Shown here piece by piece: positions 24,653 through 34,124 of a stretch of DNA of 64,000 nucleotides (the first letter of the stretch is position 1; every line of letters begins with the position of its first letter). This DNA comes from Agromyces luteolus. GTDB taxonomy: Bacteria; Actinomycetota; Actinomycetes; Actinomycetales; Microbacteriaceae. The notes under the pieces were generated by a model. That model was given only the letters and a program-made list of their open reading frames with translations. It made no database searches and had not been told where the DNA came from. A program made the position numbers and the translations under genes. Location of the stretch: NCBI RefSeq assembly GCF_009729855.1, contig NZ_WODA01000023.1:1-64000 (forward strand), in the 5' to 3' direction.

Positions 24653-25456
24653 CTACGCGCGCGGGCGCGCCGGCGGGGTGACGTGCGACTGGGCGAACGC
24701 GCGGTTGCGCTCGGCGATGACCGCGGCGCGGGCGAGGCGTTCGCGTTCGATCCGCTGGGCGAAGACCGTCCAGACGAGGAGGGCGGCTCCGGCCCCGACG
24801 AGCGCGCCGCCGATGGTGTCGGTGATCCAGTGGGCGCCGAGGTACGTGCGACTGATCGCCATGAGGAGCGTGTACACGGTGCCCGCGACCCAGACCCACG
24901 CGCGCGGCACGATGATGCCGATCGTGACCGCGATCGTCGCGGCGTTCGCGACGTGCCCGGACGGGAAGGAGCCGAAGTCGGAGAGCACGATGATGTCCTC
25001 GGGGCGGGCGCGGCCGAAGAGGTTCTTGAGCAGTTGCACGATGAGCGCGCTGACGGCCGATGCCGTGATGAAGTACAGCGCCGCCCAGGGCCGTCGGACG
25101 GCGAGCAGGATGACCGCGATCGTGATCGGCACGACGAACACGCCGATGATCCCGCCGCCGAGGGCGTTCATGCCGAAGGCGAAGAGGTCGCCGATCGGCC
25201 CGCGGAGCGTGAAGATGTCCTCGGCCCACTCCTCGTCGATCTCGAAGACCGTCTCGGAACGGAACAGGATCACGATGCCGAGCACCACGGCGATCACGAG
25301 CGAGGCGATGCCCGCGGCGAACGGCACGAACCGGCCGACGTGCTCGGTGCGCTCCTCGCGGGTGACCGGGTCGAGGCTGACGTCCGGGGCGCTCACGGGC
25401 CCGCGCGCGTCGACCGTCGAGTCGAGGTCGGGCGCGGTCCGGTCCGGTTCGCTCAT
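24653..25456 (-). CDS. PAP2-family phosphatase
   Basis: The 267-residue membrane protein has about six helices and the complete acid phosphatase signature: KNLFGRARPE (KX6RP), SFPSGHVANA (PSGH) and SRTYLGAHWITD (SRX5HX3D). Such enzymes dephosphorylate phosphatidate or undecaprenyl pyrophosphate on the outer membrane face. A soluble acidic N-terminus of about 40 residues precedes the first helix. It stands alone; its 3' end abuts a tandem duplication. Confidence 0.9.
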   Translation of the reverse strand: MSEPDRTAPDLDSTVDARGPVSAPDVSLDPVTREERTEHVGRFVPFAAGIASLVIAVVLGIVILFRSETVFEIDEEWAEDIFTLRGPIGDLFAFGMNALGGGIIGVFVVPITIAVILLAVRRPWAALYFITASAVSALIVQLLKNLFGRARPEDIIVLSDFGSFPSGHVANAATIAVTIGIIVPRAWVWVAGTVYTLLMAISRTYLGAHWITDTIGGALVGAGAALLVWTVFAQRIERERLARAAVIAERNRAFAQSHVTPPARPRA

Positions 25457-25600
25457 GTCGACACGCTAGTCGCGCGGGCGCCGGGCGCCTGTGCACCGCC
25501 GCCGCGTGGCCCGAAGCCCGCGTCGAACGGCACCCGGGGCCGGGAGACGAGCGGATGCCGCGGCCGGCATGCGGCACGCGGCATCCGCCCCTCGTCCCGG

Positions 25601-26872
25601 TCAGTCGGTGAGCGCGGGGACCGTCCTCGGGCGCACGAGCAGCCACACCGAGGCGATCGCGACCACCGCGGCGCCGAGCATGAACACGGCCATCGGCACG
25701 GCGCTGTCGACGCCGAAGAGGCCGATGAGCGGCGAGATCACGCCCGCGAGGCCGAAGTTCAGCGCGCCGAGGAGCGACGCGGCGGTGCCGGCCTCCGCGC
25801 CGTGGTGCGCGAGGGCGAGCACCTGCACGGCGGGGAAGCTGAAGCCGCACGCGGTGATGTAGATCCACAGCGGGATGGCGGTGCCCCAGAACCCGGCGCC
25901 CGACGAGTCGAGCACGATGATGGCGATCGCCATCGCGGCGTGCACGACGGTCGCGCCCGCGAGCACGTACTGCGGGGGGACGGGTCCGCGGATCAGGCGC
26001 GACGAGGTCTGCACGCCGATGATGACGCCGACCGAGTTGACCGCGAAGAGCAGCCCGTACTCCTGCGGGCTGAACGCGTACACCTGCTGGAACAGGAACG
26101 ATGACGTGGTCAGGTAGGCGAACAGCCCGGTGAAGGTCATGCCGCCGATGATCGCGGCGCCGAGGTAGATGCGGTCGCGGAAGAGCGCGCGGTAGCGCTC
26201 GCGCATCGACGAGTGGCCGGCGACGTGGCGGCGCGACTCGGGCAGGGTCTCGACGATCAGGAACGCGACCGAGAGCACCACGACGACGCCGTAGCCGGCG
26301 AGCACCCAGAACACGCCGCGCCAGTCCATGAACGCGAGCAGCTGCGAGCCGATGACGGGGGCGAGCACCGGCGCGAGGCCGTTGACGAGCGCGAGGCGCG
26401 AGAGCATGCGCACGAGCGGCTTGCCGCCGAACAGGTCGCGCACCATGGCCATCGCGACCACGCCGCCCGCGGCGGCGCCGAAGCCCTGCATGAGGCGGAA
26501 GAACGCGAGCCAGGCGATGTCGGGCGCGAGCGCGGCCGCGATCGACGCGGCGATGTGCAGCGCCGTCGCGAGGATCAGCGGGAGCCGGCGGCCCACCTTG
26601 TCGCTCCACGGGCCGACGATGAGCTGGCCGAGGCCGAAGCCGATCATGGTGCCGGTCAGCGTGATCTGCACGGCGGCCGCGCCCACGCCGAACTCGGACT
26701 CGAGCGCCGGGAAGGCGGGCAGGTAGAGGTCGACCGTGAACGGGCCGAGCGCGGTGAGGGCTCCCAGCACCAGGACGTAGACGAGCCGCTGGCGGCGGCT
26801 GAGCAGGTCGCCGGGGTGGCGGGGAGCGGAGTAGTCGTCCGGTCGGACGATGGGGATGGAGGCGGTGGACAT
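25601..26872 (-). CDS. Bcr/CflA-type drug efflux MFS transporter
   Basis: The 423-residue 12-helix transporter has the Bcr/CflA hallmark in helix 1 (GALTALGPFTVDLYLPAFPALE), the drug:H+ antiporter motif A-like GQLIVGPWSDKVGRRLPLI, and MQGFGAAAGGVVAMAMVRDLF. It likely exports small drugs or peptides by proton antiport. It is preceded by a leader of about 150 nt with a promoter and two palindromes, which suggests regulated expression. The regulator is not adjacent. Confidence 0.88.
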   Translation of the reverse strand: MSTASIPIVRPDDYSAPRHPGDLLSRRQRLVYVLVLGALTALGPFTVDLYLPAFPALESEFGVGAAAVQITLTGTMIGFGLGQLIVGPWSDKVGRRLPLILATALHIAASIAAALAPDIAWLAFFRLMQGFGAAAGGVVAMAMVRDLFGGKPLVRMLSRLALVNGLAPVLAPVIGSQLLAFMDWRGVFWVLAGYGVVVVLSVAFLIVETLPESRRHVAGHSSMRERYRALFRDRIYLGAAIIGGMTFTGLFAYLTTSSFLFQQVYAFSPQEYGLLFAVNSVGVIIGVQTSSRLIRGPVPPQYVLAGATVVHAAMAIAIIVLDSSGAGFWGTAIPLWIYITACGFSFPAVQVLALAHHGAEAGTAASLLGALNFGLAGVISPLIGLFGVDSAVPMAVFMLGAAVVAIASVWLLVRPRTVPALTD

Positions 26873-26956
26873 AGGCGGTTCCCGAGGCGTGCTGGAGTGC
26901 GGTCGTGCGGAGGCGGCTGCGCTGGCGCACGCCGTCGGGCGCCGGGCGAACAGGAA

Positions 26957-27033
26957 CGGCGCCCCGTGGGGCGCCGCCGGGAGCGATCTCGGCCGTCATG
27001 GCCTCGAATCGATTCGACTGAGGTTCGATCATA
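26957..27033 (-). promoter_or_regulatory. Promoter and palindromic leader of the efflux gene
   Basis: On the minus strand a TATGAT -10 box lies at 27033-27028. Just downstream of the expected start site is the perfect 14-bp palindrome TCGAATCGATTCGA (27004-27017), a likely repressor operator. Further on, 26957-26976 is a GC-rich palindrome (CGGCGCCCC / GGGGCGCCG) that could act as an attenuator or block the leader. No closed leader peptide is evident. Confidence 0.55.
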
Positions 27034-27101
27034 GCGCAGCGACCCCCGGTCGGCGCAAGCCGAACATCATTCGGGTTCCGGCCGCGAGCCCCCGAAGGTG
27101 G

Positions 27102-28301
27102 TCAGCCGGCGACGGAGAGCGGGTCGTCCAGGAGCCTCGCGAACGCGAGCTCGGCGGCGCCGATCATGAGGCGGTCCTCGCCGAGCGCGGCGACGACGAC
27201 CTCCACGTCCTCCATCGCAGCGGGCATCGCCTGCGCGGCGACCGCGGCGCGGATGGCGTCGGGATCCTGCTCGGCGAGCGTCGCGAGGAACCCGCCGAGG
27301 ATCACGAGCGAGGGGTTGAGGACGTTCACGGCGTTCGCGAGCGCCGTCGCGAGGATCCGGCGCTGGCGGTCGAGCTCGGCGGCGATCGCCGGGTCGCCGG
27401 CGTCGACGGCCGACCGGATGGCATCCGCCAGCGTCGGCTCGTCGGCCGACCGCAGCCCGAGGGCCTCGAGCAGCCGCGCCCGGCCGACCTCGTCCTCGAG
27501 CACGCCGCCATCGGCGCGGCGGTCCTCGGGCGCGGCGATGCCCGGCCGGTTCTGCCCGAACTCGCCCGCGTAGCCGCTGTGTCCGCCGACGGCGCGCCCA
27601 TGCACGACGAGCCCGCCGCCGATGCCGCTCGCGCCGCCGTTCAGGTAGACGAGGTCGTCGACGCCGCGGCCCGCGCCGAACAGGTGCTCGGCGAGCGCGC
27701 CGAGGCTCGCGTCGTTGCCGACCGACGCCGGAAGCCCGGTGGCCTCCTCGACGAACTCGCGCACCGGCGCATCGCGCCACTCGAGGTGCGGTGCGAACCG
27801 CACGAGTCCGTCCGCTGCGCGGACGAGGCCCGGTACCGCGAGCCCGACGCCCGCGAACCGCGCGTGCGCGAGGTCGCCCTCGCGCCAGCGTCGGATGGCG
27901 TCGGCCACGAGCAGCGCGGTGCGCTCCGGCGTCACCAGGTCGTCGACCTCGATGCGCTCGCGGGCGTCGATGCGCCCGCCGAGCCCGACGGCGGCGAGCG
28001 TGACGGCGTCGACCTCGGGGTTCACGGCGACGGCGACGACGCCCGGGTGGGCGGCGACGACGGGCGACGGGCGACCGACGCGGTTGGTCGGGTCGGGCGC
28101 GCGCTCCTCGACGAGTCCGAGTTCGATGAGCTCGCCGGCGAGCGAGGCGACGGTCGAGCGGTTGAGTCCCGTGAGCGCGGTGATGCGCGCTCGGGAGAGC
28201 GGGCCCTCGAGATGTGCGAGCCCCAGGATCCGCGCGAGGTTGCGTCGATGCACCCCGTCGAAACTCCCGGTGCTTCCGTTGCGGTCGATCACGCGCACCA
28301 C
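27102..28301 (-). CDS. ROK-family transcriptional repressor
   Basis: The 399-residue protein has an N-terminal winged helix (LARILGLAHLEGPLSRARITALTGLNRSTVASLAGELIELG) followed by a ROK sugar-kinase-like domain with VGRPSP, GVGLAVPGLV and the glycine-rich LNGGASGIGGGLVVHG. The zinc-binding cysteines normally seen in ROK kinases are absent from the region after AGEFGQNRPG, fitting a regulator. It diverges from a sugar importer/GH3 operon and presumably represses it. Several GTG codons (28301, 28298, 28292) compete as start; a TAGAGT box just upstream may make it leaderless. Confidence 0.87.
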   Translation of the reverse strand: MVRVIDRNGSTGSFDGVHRRNLARILGLAHLEGPLSRARITALTGLNRSTVASLAGELIELGLVEERAPDPTNRVGRPSPVVAAHPGVVAVAVNPEVDAVTLAAVGLGGRIDARERIEVDDLVTPERTALLVADAIRRWREGDLAHARFAGVGLAVPGLVRAADGLVRFAPHLEWRDAPVREFVEEATGLPASVGNDASLGALAEHLFGAGRGVDDLVYLNGGASGIGGGLVVHGRAVGGHSGYAGEFGQNRPGIAAPEDRRADGGVLEDEVGRARLLEALGLRSADEPTLADAIRSAVDAGDPAIAAELDRQRRILATALANAVNVLNPSLVILGGFLATLAEQDPDAIRAAVAAQAMPAAMEDVEVVVAALGEDRLMIGAAELAFARLLDDPLSVAG

Positions 28302-28352
28302 TCTAGGTTCGACGCGGCCGATCCGGATGCCGCATCGCCGTATTTGTTGCGC

Positions 28353-28381
28353 TTGACCGCATATCGATCCCGGCGTATCCT
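28353..28381 (+). promoter_or_regulatory. Promoter of the ROK-linked importer operon
   Basis: TTGACC (28353-28358) and TATCCT (28376-28381) are separated by exactly 17 bp, close to the sigma-70-type consensus, and point toward the binding-protein gene 53 bp downstream. Confidence 0.7.
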
Positions 28382-28398
28382 CATGACGTCCAGATCAC

Positions 28399-28418
28399 TT
28401 TCGACGTTGTGGTCGAAA
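28399..28418. promoter_or_regulatory. Operator for the ROK repressor (predicted)
   Basis: TTTCGAC-N6-GTCGAAA is a perfect inverted repeat placed about 11 bp after the predicted transcription start of the importer operon and before its ribosome binding site (gagagg). The position suits a roadblock or promoter-occluding repressor. Assignment to the divergent ROK protein is inference. Confidence 0.65.
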
Positions 28419-28433
28419 TTTTCGAGAGGTTCG

Positions 28434-29732
28434 ATGATGAACAGACGCAGCACCACGCGGCTCGTCACGCTCGCCGCGGCGACCGGGCTCGCCGTCGCCT
28501 CGCTCACCGGCTGCGCCGGCGGCGGTGGCGACGAGGGCGGCGACGGCGAGGTCACCCTCACCTGGTGGCACAACGGCACGACCGGCCCACTCCCCGAGGT
28601 CTGGGAGGAGGTCGCCACGGAGTTCGAGGAGGCGCACCCCGGCGTCACGGTCGAGCAGACCGGCTACCAGAACGAGGACCTGCAGCGCACGCTCATCCCC
28701 AACGCCCTCGCCGCGGGCGACCCGCCCGACCTCTTCCAGGTCTGGCCCGGCGGCGAGCTGCGCGACCAGGTCGAGAACGGCTACCTGATGCCGCTCGACG
28801 ACGTCATCCCCGACACGATCGACAGCGTCGGCGCGACGGTCAACCCGTGGCAGGTCGAGGGCGCCACGTACGGCATCCCGTTCACGTTCGGCATCGAGGG
28901 CTTCTGGTACAACACCGACCTCTTCGAGCAGGCCGGCATCGACGCGCCGCCGACCACGCTCGACGAGCTCATCGACGACGTCGGCGCGCTCCGCGAGGCG
29001 GGCATCACCCCCATCGCCGTCGGCGCGGGCGACAAGTGGCCGGCCGCGCACTGGTGGTACCAGTTCGCCCTCCACTCCTGCTCGCCCGAGACGCTCCAGG
29101 CCGCCGAGACCGAGTTCGACTTCAGCGACGACTGCTGGGTCGAGGCGGGCGAGCAGCTCGAGGACTTCCTCGGCATCGACCCGTTCCAGGAGGGCTTCCT
29201 CGGCACACCCGCCCAGCAGGGCGCCGGCAGCTCGGCCGGCCTCGTCGCGAACGGCCAGGCGGCCATGGAGCTCATGGGCCACTGGAACGCCGGCGTCATC
29301 GGCGGGCTCACGCCCGACCAGCAGGTGCCCGAGTTCCTCGGCTGGTTCCCGTTCCCCGGCATCGAGGGTGCGGCGGGCGACCCGACGGCGGCGCTCGGCG
29401 GCGGCGACGGCTTCGCCTGCTCCGCGGAGGCCCCGCCGGAGTGCGCCGAGCTCCTGGAGTTCATCATGAGCGAGGACGTCCAGGCGAAGTTCGCCGCGAG
29501 CGGCGCCGGCATCCCCACCGTCCCCGCCGCGACGAGCTCGCTCGAGGACCCGAACCTGACGCTCGTCGCCGAGGGCCTCGCGGCCTCGTCGTTCGTGCAG
29601 CTCTGGCTCGACACCGCCTTCGGCACGACCGTCGGCAACGCCATGAACGACGGCATCGTCAACCTCTTCGGCGGCTCCGGCACGCCCGACGAGATCGTCA
29701 CGAAGATGCAGGACGCTGCGGCGACGCTCTGA
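28434..29732 (+). CDS. Sugar ABC transporter substrate-binding lipoprotein
   Basis: The 432-residue extracellular solute-binding protein (family 1) has a signal sequence and lipobox LTGC (Cys near 27) followed by a Gly/Glu linker. LTWWHNGTTG, DPPDLFQVWPGGELRDQV and TYGIPFTFGIEGFWYN are typical of carbohydrate-binding members. The start is one of two adjacent ATGs (28434/28437) after gagagg. Its stop overlaps the first permease (TGATG). With the GH3 enzyme downstream, a beta-glucoside or beta-xyloside oligosaccharide is likely. Confidence 0.92.
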   Translation: MMNRRSTTRLVTLAAATGLAVASLTGCAGGGGDEGGDGEVTLTWWHNGTTGPLPEVWEEVATEFEEAHPGVTVEQTGYQNEDLQRTLIPNALAAGDPPDLFQVWPGGELRDQVENGYLMPLDDVIPDTIDSVGATVNPWQVEGATYGIPFTFGIEGFWYNTDLFEQAGIDAPPTTLDELIDDVGALREAGITPIAVGAGDKWPAAHWWYQFALHSCSPETLQAAETEFDFSDDCWVEAGEQLEDFLGIDPFQEGFLGTPAQQGAGSSAGLVANGQAAMELMGHWNAGVIGGLTPDQQVPEFLGWFPFPGIEGAAGDPTAALGGGDGFACSAEAPPECAELLEFIMSEDVQAKFAASGAGIPTVPAATSSLEDPNLTLVAEGLAASSFVQLWLDTAFGTTVGNAMNDGIVNLFGGSGTPDEIVTKMQDAAATL

Positions 29733-30730
29733 TGACCGCAACGCTCCAGCCGGCCGGGCCCGCGACCACCGCGGGCCCGGCCCCCACCCCGGGACGACGG
29801 CGACCGCGATCGAGCGCGGCGCGCCAGCGCATCGAGATCGTCCTGCTCGTGGGCCCCGCCCTGATCCTGTTCCTCGGCTTCGTGATCCTGCCGGTGATCC
29901 TCGCCGCGGTCTACAGCCTCTACAACCTGCCCCCGGCGTTCCGATGGGAGCAGCTCGCCGAGCCCGACCGGTTCATCGGCCTCGCCAACTACCAGCGGGC
30001 GTTCGACTCCCCCGAGTTCGTCCGCGCGATCGGCAACAACTTCATCATCCTGTTCGCGTCGCTGCTCATCCAGGGCCCGCTCGCGATCGGCATCGCGCTG
30101 CTGCTGAACCGCCCGCTCCGCGGCCGGACGGCGCTCCGCCTCCTGATCTTCGTCCCCTACGTCCTCGCCGAGGTCATCGCGGGCCTCGCGTGGAAGCTCC
30201 TCCTGCAGCCCTCGGGCGGCGTGAACGCGATGCTCGAGTCGCTCGGGCTCGGGTTCCTGCAGCAGAACTGGCTCGCCGACCCGAGCATCGCGCTCTGGAC
30301 CCTGTTCTGGATCCTCACGTGGAAGTACCTCGGCTTCGCGATCATCCTCATGCTCGCGGGCCTGCAGGGCGTGCCCGAGGAGCTCGCCGAGGCCGCCGCG
30401 ATCGACGGCGCGAGCTGGTGGCAGATCCAGCGGCACATCACGATCCCCCTGCTCGGTCCGACGATCCGGATCTGGGCGTTCCTGTCGATGATCGGCGCCC
30501 TCCAGCTGTTCGACATGGTGTGGGTCACCGTCGCGCCGACCGTGCGCGGCATGGCCACCGAGACCATGGCGACCTACATGGTGCAGCAGGGCCAGTTCGC
30601 CGGCCAGCCGGGCTACGGCAGCGCCATCGCCGTCATCCTCTTCTTCATCTCGCTCGCCGTGGCGCTGATCTACCAGCGCCTGGCCCTCCGCCGCGACCTC
30701 GCCGGCGCCGTCACCCGAGGAGTCCGCTGA
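29732..30730 (+). CDS. Sugar ABC transporter permease (MalF type)
   Basis: The 332-residue membrane protein has six helices and the EAA loop that docks on the ATPase (EELAEAAAIDGASWWQIQRHITIPLL). The N-terminal 30 residues are Pro/Ala-rich and cytoplasmic. Its start overlaps the binding-protein stop, and the second permease follows 1 bp after its own stop. No ATPase gene lies in this operon. Confidence 0.93.
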   Translation: MTATLQPAGPATTAGPAPTPGRRRPRSSAARQRIEIVLLVGPALILFLGFVILPVILAAVYSLYNLPPAFRWEQLAEPDRFIGLANYQRAFDSPEFVRAIGNNFIILFASLLIQGPLAIGIALLLNRPLRGRTALRLLIFVPYVLAEVIAGLAWKLLLQPSGGVNAMLESLGLGFLQQNWLADPSIALWTLFWILTWKYLGFAIILMLAGLQGVPEELAEAAAIDGASWWQIQRHITIPLLGPTIRIWAFLSMIGALQLFDMVWVTVAPTVRGMATETMATYMVQQGQFAGQPGYGSAIAVILFFISLAVALIYQRLALRRDLAGAVTRGVR

Positions 30731-30731
30731 C

Positions 30732-31634
30732 ATGACCGCGACCACCTCCATCACCACGGGGCGACCCGCGGACGACCTGCCACCGCGCCGCACCGCCGGC
30801 CGCGGCATCGACTGGGGCCAGCCGTTCGTCTACCTCGTCGCGCTCGTGGTCGCCGCGGTCGCGATCGGCCCCGTGCTCTACGTCTTCCTCGGCGGGTTCC
30901 GCACGACCGCCGACCTGAATGCCGACCCGGCGGGCCTGCCCGACCCGTGGACCCTCGCGAACTGGGCGAGCGTGCTCGGCTCCGAGCGGTTCTGGGGCAA
31001 CGTGCTCGCGAGCGTCATCCTCGCCGTCGGCACCACCGCGGGCGTCGTGATCGTCGGCATCATGGCCGCGTTCGTGATCGCACGCTACGACTTCCGTGGG
31101 CGCCAGGGCCTCTACACGCTCTTCACCGCCGGGCTGATGTTCCCGCTCACGGTCGCCGCGCTGCCGCTCACGCTGCTGCTGCGCACCCTCGGGCTGCACG
31201 GCTCGTACCTCGGCGTGATCATCCCGTCGATCGCGTTCGCGCTGCCGACGACGATCATCATCCTCGTGCCGTTCCTCCGAGCCATCCCCGACGAGCTCGA
31301 GGAGGCCGCCTCGATCGACGGCACGAGCCGCATCGGGTTCTTCTGGCGGATCCTCCTGCCGCTGTCGATGCCCGGACTCGTCACGGTCGGCGTGCTGGCG
31401 TTCGTCGGCAGCTGGAACGGCTACCTGCTGCCGCTGCTCGTGATCTCGACGGGCACGCTCCCGCAGGAGCTCTGGCCGCTTCCGCTCGGCGTCACGCAGT
31501 TCTCGACGCAGTACTCGCAGGACACGGCGGCGGTGCTCGCGTACACGTCGCTCGCGATGATCCCGGCGCTGGCGTTCTTCCTCGTCGCCGAGCGACGCAT
31601 CGTCGGCGGCCTGCAGGGGGCGGTGAAGGGATGA
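30732..31634 (+). CDS. Sugar ABC transporter permease (MalG type)
   Basis: The 300-residue six-helix permease carries the EAA motif DELEEAASIDGTSRIGFFWRILLPLSMPG. It pairs with the upstream permease as the membrane channel of the importer. The stop overlaps the GH3 start as ATGA, tying transport to hydrolysis of the imported sugar. Confidence 0.93.
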   Translation: MTATTSITTGRPADDLPPRRTAGRGIDWGQPFVYLVALVVAAVAIGPVLYVFLGGFRTTADLNADPAGLPDPWTLANWASVLGSERFWGNVLASVILAVGTTAGVVIVGIMAAFVIARYDFRGRQGLYTLFTAGLMFPLTVAALPLTLLLRTLGLHGSYLGVIIPSIAFALPTTIIILVPFLRAIPDELEEAASIDGTSRIGFFWRILLPLSMPGLVTVGVLAFVGSWNGYLLPLLVISTGTLPQELWPLPLGVTQFSTQYSQDTAAVLAYTSLAMIPALAFFLVAERRIVGGLQGAVKG

Positions 31635-34039
31635 CCGCCATCGATCCGCAGACCCCGGTGACGGATGCCGCGTGGCGCGACGCCGCGCGTCCGATCGACG
31701 AGCGCGTCGCGGCACTCATGGCCGAGATGACGCTCGACGAGAAGCTCGCGCAGCTCTACGGCGTCTGGGTCGGCGCGTCCGAAGACGGCGGCGGCGACGT
31801 CGCCCCGCACCAGCACGACCTGAACGACGACGTCGACCTCGACGCGCTGCTCCCCTCGGGGCTCGGCCAGGTCACGCGGCCGTTCGGCACGGCCCCCGTC
31901 GACGCGGCGGTCGGCGCGCTCTCGCTCGCGCGCATGCAACGGCGGATCGCCGGCGCGAACCGCCTCGGCGTCCCCGCGGTCGCGCACGAGGAGTGCCTCG
32001 CGGGATTCGCCGCGTGGGGCGCCACCGCGTACCCGGTGCCGTTGTCGTGGGGCGCGTCGTTCGACCCGGTGCTCGTCGAGCGGATGGCGCGCCGCATCGG
32101 CGCCGACCTGCGCTCGGTGGGCGTGCACCAGGGCCTCGCACCCGTGCTCGACGTCGTCCGCGACGCGCGCTGGGGCCGCGTCGAGGAGACCATCGGCGAG
32201 GACCCGTACCTCGTGGCGACGGTGGGCACGGCGTACGTGCGCGGGCTCGAGGCATCCGGCGTCGTCGCGACCCTGAAGCACTTCGTCGGGTACTCGGCCT
32301 CGAAGGCCGGGCGAAACCTCGCGCCCGTCTCGATCGGGCCGCGCGAGCTCGGCGACGTGCTGCTGCCGCCCTTCGAGATGGCCGTCCGCGAGGGCGGCGC
32401 CCGCAGCGTCATGAACTCGTACTCCGACCTCGACGGCGTGCCGTCGGCGGCCGACCGGTGGCTGCTCACGGAGCTGCTGCGCGAGACGTGGGGCTTCGAC
32501 GGCACGGTCGTCGCCGACTACTTCGCGGTCGCGTTCCTGAAGCTGCTCCACGGCGTCGCCGACACGTGGGCGGATGCCGCGGCCGCGGCGCTCGAGGCGG
32601 GCATCGACGTCGAGCTGCCCACGGTCAAGGGATTCGGCGAGCCCTTGCGGGCGGCGGTCGAGGCGGGCGCGGTGGATGTCGCGCTCGTCGACACCGCGCT
32701 CCGCCGCGTGCTGCGGCAGAAGGCCGAGCTCGGCCTGCTCGACGCCTCCTGGTCGCCCGTGCCGCCCGCGCTCGCGGGGCTCGGGCTCGCCGACGCCGAC
32801 CTCGCGGACGCCGACACGGCGCACGCGGATCGGCTCCGCGGCCGCATCGACCTCGACCCGCCCGGCAACCGCGCGCTCGCGCGCGAGCTCGCCGAGCGCG
32901 CCGTCGTGCTCGTCCGGAACGACGGCACGCTGCCGCTCGCGGCACCTCCCGTGATCGCGGTGATCGGACCGAACGCCGACGACCCGTACGCGATGCTCGG
33001 CTGCTACTCGTTCCCGACGCACGTCGTGACCCAGCACCCGGGCGTCGAGCTCGGCATCCGCATCCCGACCCTGCTCGATGCGCTCCGCGCCGAGTTCCCG
33101 GGCAGCGAGATCCGGCACGCGGTCGGCACGAGCGTGGACGGCGGCGACACCGACGGCGTCGCCGAGGCGGTCGGGCTCGCGGCATCCGCCGACGTCGTCG
33201 TGCTCGCGCTCGGCGACCGGGCCGGGCTCTTCGGCCGAGGGACGAGCGGCGAGGGCTGCGACGCCGAGTCGCTCGCGCTGCCGGGTGCCCAGCAGGCGCT
33301 CGTCGACGCCGTGCTCGACACCGGGACGCCAACGGTGCTCACCCTGCTCGCCGGGCGACCGTACGCGCTCGGGCGCGCGGCATCCGAGTCGGCGGGCATC
33401 GTGCAGGCGTTCTTCGCCGGCGAGGAGGGTGCCGGGGCCATCGCGGGCGTGCTCAGCGGCCGGGTGAACCCGAGCGGGCGCCTGCCCGTGTCGATCCCGG
33501 CGACGCCCGGCGCGCAGCCGACGACGTACCTCGCGCCGCCGCTCGCGCGGGCGAGCGACGTCTCGAACGTCGACCCGACGGCGGCCTTCCCCTTCGGCCA
33601 CGGGCTCGGGTACACGACGTTCGAGTGGTCGTCGTTCTCGGGCGACGAGGCGTCGACCACGACGGATGGCGCGGCCACCGTGCGGCTGCGCGTGCGCAAC
33701 GCCGGCGACCGCGCCGGCTCCGAGGTCGTGCAGCTCTACCTGCACGACCCGGTCGCGTCGGTCGTGCGGCCGGTGCAGCGGCTCGTCGGCTTCGCGCGGG
33801 TCGCGCTCGAACCGGGTGCGGCCGTCGAGGTCGCGTTCACGGTGCCCGCCGACCTCGCGTCGTTCACGTCGCGCTCCGGCGAGCGCATCGTCGAGCCCGG
33901 CGAGGTCGTGCTCTCGGTGGGGCGGTCGAGCGGCGACCTGGTGGCTGCGCACACCGTGCGGCTCGACGGCCCGGTGCGCGTCGTCGACCACCGACGGGCG
34001 CTGCACCCGGCGGTCGCGATCGAGCGGGAGACCGCCTGA
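31631..34039 (+). CDS. Glycoside hydrolase family 3 beta-glycosidase
   Basis: The 802-residue enzyme has no signal peptide and so acts in the cytoplasm on imported oligosaccharides. The GH3 N-terminal barrel shows APVLDVVRDARWGRVEETIGEDP and KHFVGYSASKAGRN, with the nucleophile Asp296 in TVVADYF. The C-terminal alpha/beta domain (VLLVRNDGTLPL-like segment, GTSGEGCDAESLALPG) and a fibronectin-III-like tail (VRNAGDRAGSEVVQLYLHDP) complete it. Beta-glucosidase or beta-xylosidase activity is likely; the choice cannot be made from sequence alone. It is the last gene of the ROK-controlled operon. Confidence 0.92.
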   Translation: MTAIDPQTPVTDAAWRDAARPIDERVAALMAEMTLDEKLAQLYGVWVGASEDGGGDVAPHQHDLNDDVDLDALLPSGLGQVTRPFGTAPVDAAVGALSLARMQRRIAGANRLGVPAVAHEECLAGFAAWGATAYPVPLSWGASFDPVLVERMARRIGADLRSVGVHQGLAPVLDVVRDARWGRVEETIGEDPYLVATVGTAYVRGLEASGVVATLKHFVGYSASKAGRNLAPVSIGPRELGDVLLPPFEMAVREGGARSVMNSYSDLDGVPSAADRWLLTELLRETWGFDGTVVADYFAVAFLKLLHGVADTWADAAAAALEAGIDVELPTVKGFGEPLRAAVEAGAVDVALVDTALRRVLRQKAELGLLDASWSPVPPALAGLGLADADLADADTAHADRLRGRIDLDPPGNRALARELAERAVVLVRNDGTLPLAAPPVIAVIGPNADDPYAMLGCYSFPTHVVTQHPGVELGIRIPTLLDALRAEFPGSEIRHAVGTSVDGGDTDGVAEAVGLAASADVVVLALGDRAGLFGRGTSGEGCDAESLALPGAQQALVDAVLDTGTPTVLTLLAGRPYALGRAASESAGIVQAFFAGEEGAGAIAGVLSGRVNPSGRLPVSIPATPGAQPTTYLAPPLARASDVSNVDPTAAFPFGHGLGYTTFEWSSFSGDEASTTTDGAATVRLRVRNAGDRAGSEVVQLYLHDPVASVVRPVQRLVGFARVALEPGAAVEVAFTVPADLASFTSRSGERIVEPGEVVLSVGRSSGDLVAAHTVRLDGPVRVVDHRRALHPAVAIERETA

Positions 34040-34124
34040 CCTCCGCGCCGGCCGGTCCTCGGGATCGGCCGGCGCGATGTCGGATGCGTGCGGCACACTC
34101 GAACCGACCCGAGAGGAGCCGCGC

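Noticed and set aside
24036..27032. 998-codon minus-strand frame spanning PAP2, the efflux pump and its leader, considered as a leader peptide
   Set aside because: It is a shifted frame over two real genes and never closes near the leader, so it is not a discrete leader peptide.
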